Program-made: the position numbers and the translations under genes
Notes under the pieces: generated by a model
Database searches by the model: none
What the model was told of the DNA's origin: nothing
Seen by the model: only the letters and a program-made list of their open reading frames with translations
Assembly (NCBI GenBank): GCA_964432835.1
Contig: CAYSPA010000010.1
Span: 1 to 23,491 of the forward strand
Length of the DNA: 23,491 nt
Direction: 5' to 3'
Source: B18-G2 sp964432835
GTDB taxonomy: Archaea > Thermoplasmatota > E2 > DHVEG-1 > B18-G2
Part shown: positions 21,220 through 23,491 of the stretch, in pieces
Layout of the letters: every line of letters starts with the position of its first letter
Position numbering within the stretch: position 1 is the stretch's first letter

Positions 21220-22653
21220 TCACCACACCTCGTAAGCCCTTCTCTCACCCATATCCCTCGAAAACAGTCTTAGGGCATCCTCCCTCATTTCTTCCGGATA
21301 ACCATCCGGAAAGTTTATACAGCCTGTGCAAACATCAAAGCCAATCGCCTCTTTCAGGGATTTCATGCTTATGTATGCGAGGGAATCTGCTCCTATCTCT
21401 CTCGCTATTTCATCCCAGTCCTTTATGCTCCCATCCCTCTTTCTCGCTATGAACTCTCTTTTGCTCCGCATATCTATTCCGAGATAACATGGAGCTATGA
21501 GCGGAGGACAACCTATCCTGACATGCACCTCCTTTGCGCCCGCTTCACGAATGCCCTTCACGAGTCTTCTCATGTTTGTTCCCCTCACTATCGAATCATC
21601 AACGATCACCACTCTCTTTCCATTGAGAACAGCTCTTATGAATGATATACCCTCCTCAACGATTTTGTCTCTCTCCGTCTGTGTCTGCTGGATGAAAGAC
21701 CTCTCGTACTTATCTTTCATTATCCCCTCATCTATCGGTATGCCAGATTCTCTCGAAAATCCTATCGCATATCTTCTTCCGGATTCCGGAACGGGTACCA
21801 CGACATCGGCATCAACAGGTGCTTCGCGGGCAAGCTTTCTGCCTATCTCAACTCTCACATCATGTACCGATCTACCCTTTATCCTCGAATCTGGCTTTGC
21901 AAAATAAACGAATTCGAACATGCATGGATATTCCTTCTTCTTGATAATTCGTTTTTCGTGAACGTTTCCTTCCATGTCTATGGCTATAACGCTACCCCCG
22001 GGAATATCCTCGACATAATCGAATTTTATCTTCTTGAACACCCTCGTTTCTGAACATATGCAGTACATCCCATCCTTTTCGCCGAAAACCAGAGGTCTTA
22101 TCTTGTGCGGGTCTGTCATCGCAAAGAGAAAAGGTTTCTCTCCCGAGTCGGTTATGAATACCGCCGAATAACTGCCCTTGAGTATGGGCATGACGTTCTC
22201 TGCCGCTTCAAAAATATCATCAACATCTATTCTTCTGCTGTAGAGCTGGTCAGCCATCGGAAGGAGAATCCACTGTATATCGCATTCTGTTCTGGGTTTC
22301 CTCTTTGTGAGTTTTCTTATCTCCGCACCATTGTAGATGTTACCATTGTGCGCCGCCGCAAGGAAGGGATTTATCACATACTCCGGTTGTGCATTTCTTT
22401 TCAACGATTCGATATCATCCATGCCAGCGGTTGAGTATCTGGTATGACCTATTCCGACATTCCCCGGAGTATCTATTTTTCTCTCCTCATTGAATACGTC
22501 TCTAACCAGACCGTAGTCTTTGTGGAGATGAACGTTCCCATCATAGGTGAGTTTTCCCGCCGATGATTGTCCCCTGTGCTGCAGAGAGATCAGAGCATGG
22601 TATATCAATCTCGAAACGGGTCTGTCACCTATTATTCCAATGACTCCACACAT
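21220..22653 (-). CDS. purF: amidophosphoribosyltransferase (glutamine PRPP amidotransferase)
   Basis: A 477-residue enzyme catalysing the first step of de novo purine synthesis, PRPP plus glutamine to phosphoribosylamine. The N-terminal nucleophile is Cys2 (MCGVIGIIGD). The class II amidotransferase domain has LQHRGQSSAG (24-33), GHTRYSTAG (69-77) and AHNGNIYN (101-108). The phosphoribosyltransferase domain has the PRPP loop VVIVDDSIVRGTN (348-360). All four likely [4Fe-4S] ligands of the Bacillus-type enzyme are present (Cys244, Cys389, Cys442, Cys445), so a cluster is expected. There is no propeptide before Cys2, so only Met removal is needed. The TATA box GTTTAAAC is centred 29.5 nt before the ATG (leaderless). 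Confidence 0.97.
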   Translation of the reverse strand: MCGVIGIIGDRPVSRLIYHALISLQHRGQSSAGKLTYDGNVHLHKDYGLVRDVFNEERKIDTPGNVGIGHTRYSTAGMDDIESLKRNAQPEYVINPFLAAAHNGNIYNGAEIRKLTKRKPRTECDIQWILLPMADQLYSRRIDVDDIFEAAENVMPILKGSYSAVFITDSGEKPFLFAMTDPHKIRPLVFGEKDGMYCICSETRVFKKIKFDYVEDIPGGSVIAIDMEGNVHEKRIIKKKEYPCMFEFVYFAKPDSRIKGRSVHDVRVEIGRKLAREAPVDADVVVPVPESGRRYAIGFSRESGIPIDEGIMKDKYERSFIQQTQTERDKIVEEGISFIRAVLNGKRVVIVDDSIVRGTNMRRLVKGIREAGAKEVHVRIGCPPLIAPCYLGIDMRSKREFIARKRDGSIKDWDEIAREIGADSLAYISMKSLKEAIGFDVCTGCINFPDGYPEEMREDALRLFSRDMGERRAYEVW

Positions 22654-22678
22654 TTTACAGAATGAAAAGTTTACCTTT

Positions 22679-22686
22679 GTTTAAAC
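22679..22686 (-). promoter_or_regulatory. TATA box for purF
   Basis: GTTTAAAC is centred 29.5 nt before the purF ATG. It lies between that ATG and the stop of the gene remnant at 22708. Confidence 0.55.
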
Positions 22687-22707
22687 CTTTTGAAATCTGC
22701 ATTTGCA

Positions 22708-22806
22708 TTATCTCTCCACATATATTTTTACTACCTTTTCCTCTGCAACATCTATGAATGGAACCGTCGTTTCAAATGTGAAGAAAGATTTTAGGGGCAT
22801 CCGATC
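22708..22806 (-). pseudogene. 3' remnant of a gene cut by an insertion sequence
   Basis: On the minus strand an open frame enters from the insertion-sequence edge and runs to TAA at 22708-22710. It encodes PLKSFFTFETTVPFIDVAEE and then KVVKIYVER. The sequence has the composition of a real protein C-terminus and has no ribosome-binding site before its only ATG (22800). The simplest reading is that the insertion sequence landed in this gene and only the last 30 or so codons remain here. The family is not recognisable from so short a piece. An alternative is a chance open frame. Confidence 0.4.
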
Positions 22807-22821
22807 GGTGCTGTCAACTTA

Positions 22822-22849
22822 AGCATTGCGGAGCACCTCCCGCAATGCT
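22822..22849. repeat. perfect hairpin inside the insertion-sequence end
   Basis: AGCATTGCGG (22822-22831) and CCGCAATGCT (22840-22849) pair perfectly over 10 bp around an 8-base loop. It sits 3' of the transposase stop and just inside the putative terminal repeat. It could end transposase transcription, block read-through, or be a transposase-binding structure. Confidence 0.75.
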
Positions 22850-22880
22850 ATGGTAAATCTCTCAAATTCGTTCTTAATGT

Positions 22881-23465
22881 CTACCCCTCTCTCATAGAGG
22901 GCGGTGATGACCCATCCAGAGTCATATGGCTTCTGATCCAGTTATAATAAAATGCGTACAGATTTAACCACCTGTAAACATGCTCTATTTTCCATCTCTC
23001 GCTCGGGAAGTAATTATCGAAGACCCTTGTCCTGTCCTTGACCGTTTCTATCAATCTTTCAATGTAGTTCCTTATTCCACCAGATACAACCTTGTGCTCT
23101 ATACCATACCTTCTCAGCAGAAGGTACCACGGACCACCATCTGTTATGGCAACAGATGGTAGACATCCATACATCCTCTGTATCCCTCTTAACAGTTTCT
23201 TACAAGCTAGATTTGTTCTACTCCTTGTTATCATGAAAAATACCAGTTTCCTGCTTTTGGGATCGATAACAAACCAGAACCATAGATGCATATCTCCAAC
23301 TTTAAGGGAAGTTTCATCTATCACAACAACCTCTGGCAGTCTATCAGAATAGCAGTCTCTTAACATATCTCCGAATTTGTGTACCCATTCCCATACAAAT
23401 GTTCTGCTTCTCTTTATGAGAAGTTCTATCGTGGAAGATGTCTTCCCAAGAGATAGACCGGTATT
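22881..23465 (-). pseudogene. IS6/IS240-like DDE transposase, 5' part interrupted by in-frame TAG
   Basis: The frame encodes the DDE catalytic core of archaeal IS6-like transposases: VVVIDETSLKVGD (first Asp), SVAITDGGPWY (second Asp) and GGIRNYIERLIETVKDRT (Glu), then the usual WLNLYAFYYNWIRSH end. Before the first in-frame ATG (23366) the frame continues with a helix-turn-helix part (GLSLGKTSSTIELLIKRSRT, FVWEWVHKFGD) typical of the family. That part has no ATG, GTG or TTG after an in-frame TAG at 23466-23468. Residues ILAILQP precede the TAG, so coding similarity seems to continue through it. A Tyr-to-stop change is the likely explanation, making this copy inactive unless the TAG is suppressed. 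Starting at 23366 would delete the helix-turn-helix. The 5' end lies beyond the window. Confidence 0.68.
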
Positions 23466-23491
23466 CTATGGTTGGAGAATAGCCAAAATGT

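Larger units (their letters stand above)
22807..23491 (-). mobile_element. insertion sequence, IS6/IS240-like, one end present
   Basis: The left boundary is placed at GGTGCTGTCAAC (22807-22818), which resembles the GGx-x-CTGT ends of IS6-type elements. A perfect hairpin (22822-22849) follows, then the transposase gene on the minus strand running off the right edge. The second terminal repeat and the target duplication partner are outside the window, so the exact boundary is inferred. Confidence 0.7.

Noticed and set aside
23466..23468. TAG as a pyrrolysine codon
   Set aside because: TAG ends several ordinary genes here (PRC-barrel gene, secE, the transposase itself), and no pyl gene or pyrrolysine-enzyme gene is in the window. 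Kept only as a low-probability alternative.
1..23491. CRISPR array or phage/defence island
   Set aside because: I found no spaced direct repeats and no cas, integrase or restriction genes; the only mobile element seen is the right-edge insertion sequence.

Overview
The window looks like a chromosomal segment of a euryarchaeon. The evidence is an archaeal 16S rRNA 5' end on the minus strand at the left edge, an MCM replicative helicase, the SecE (Sec61 gamma)-Spt5-L11 cluster, an archaeal-type aconitase X (phosphomevalonate dehydratase), and TATA-box promoters of archaeal type. A class II HMG-CoA reductase together with aconitase X, in a genome of moderate GC rich in AGA/AGG/ATA codons, suggests the Thermoplasmatota or a neighbouring lineage. 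That placement is inference. The sequence is a draft scaffold: 100 Ns at 4754-4853 mark a join of unknown true length.

Layout. 1-456: 5' end of 16S rRNA (minus), its structured leader and its promoter. 457-1811: CaCA-family cation exchanger and an overlapping small membrane protein. 1880-4651 (minus): duplicated PRC-barrel protein and MCM. 4754-5795: assembly gap, then a 5'-truncated exported/membrane protein. 5809-6414 (minus): membrane CBS-domain protein. 6542-7648: alpha/beta hydrolase. 7702-7774 (minus): tRNA-Gly(GCC). 7811-9390 (minus): both aconitase X subunits. 9457-10536 (minus): MJ1255-like glycosyltransferase, divergent from pyrF and a 5-formyl-THF cyclo-ligase-like gene (10592-12155); the two directions share one TATA box. 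12213-16349: secreted C25 (gingipain-like) protease, secreted beta-propeller protein, and a membrane-anchored winged-helix regulator. 16488-17405: small unknown protein and a PHP phosphoesterase. 17392-18611 (minus): secE-spt5-rpl11. 18802-20079: HMG-CoA reductase. 20155-21205: HsmA-like membrane protein and a HEPN-like protein. 21220-22653 (minus): purF. 22708-23491: gene remnant and an insertion sequence running off the right edge.

How genes work together. HMG-CoA reductase and aconitase X belong to the archaeal mevalonate route to membrane isoprenoids, although they lie about 9 kb apart. PyrF and PurF serve nucleotide synthesis. SecE, Spt5 and L11 form a translationally coupled set for protein export, transcription elongation and the ribosome.

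The best candidate for something undescribed is at 13.5-16.4 kb. A membrane-spanning winged-helix protein and a secreted beta-propeller protein each have a matching palindrome (TTAGG-N6-CCTAA) at the same distance upstream of the TATA box. This looks like an autoregulated one-component membrane regulon, next to a secreted protease. About ten genes have a TATA box 24-31 nt before the start codon, which implies leaderless mRNAs, while internal or downstream genes carry GGAGG/GGTG ribosome-binding sites.
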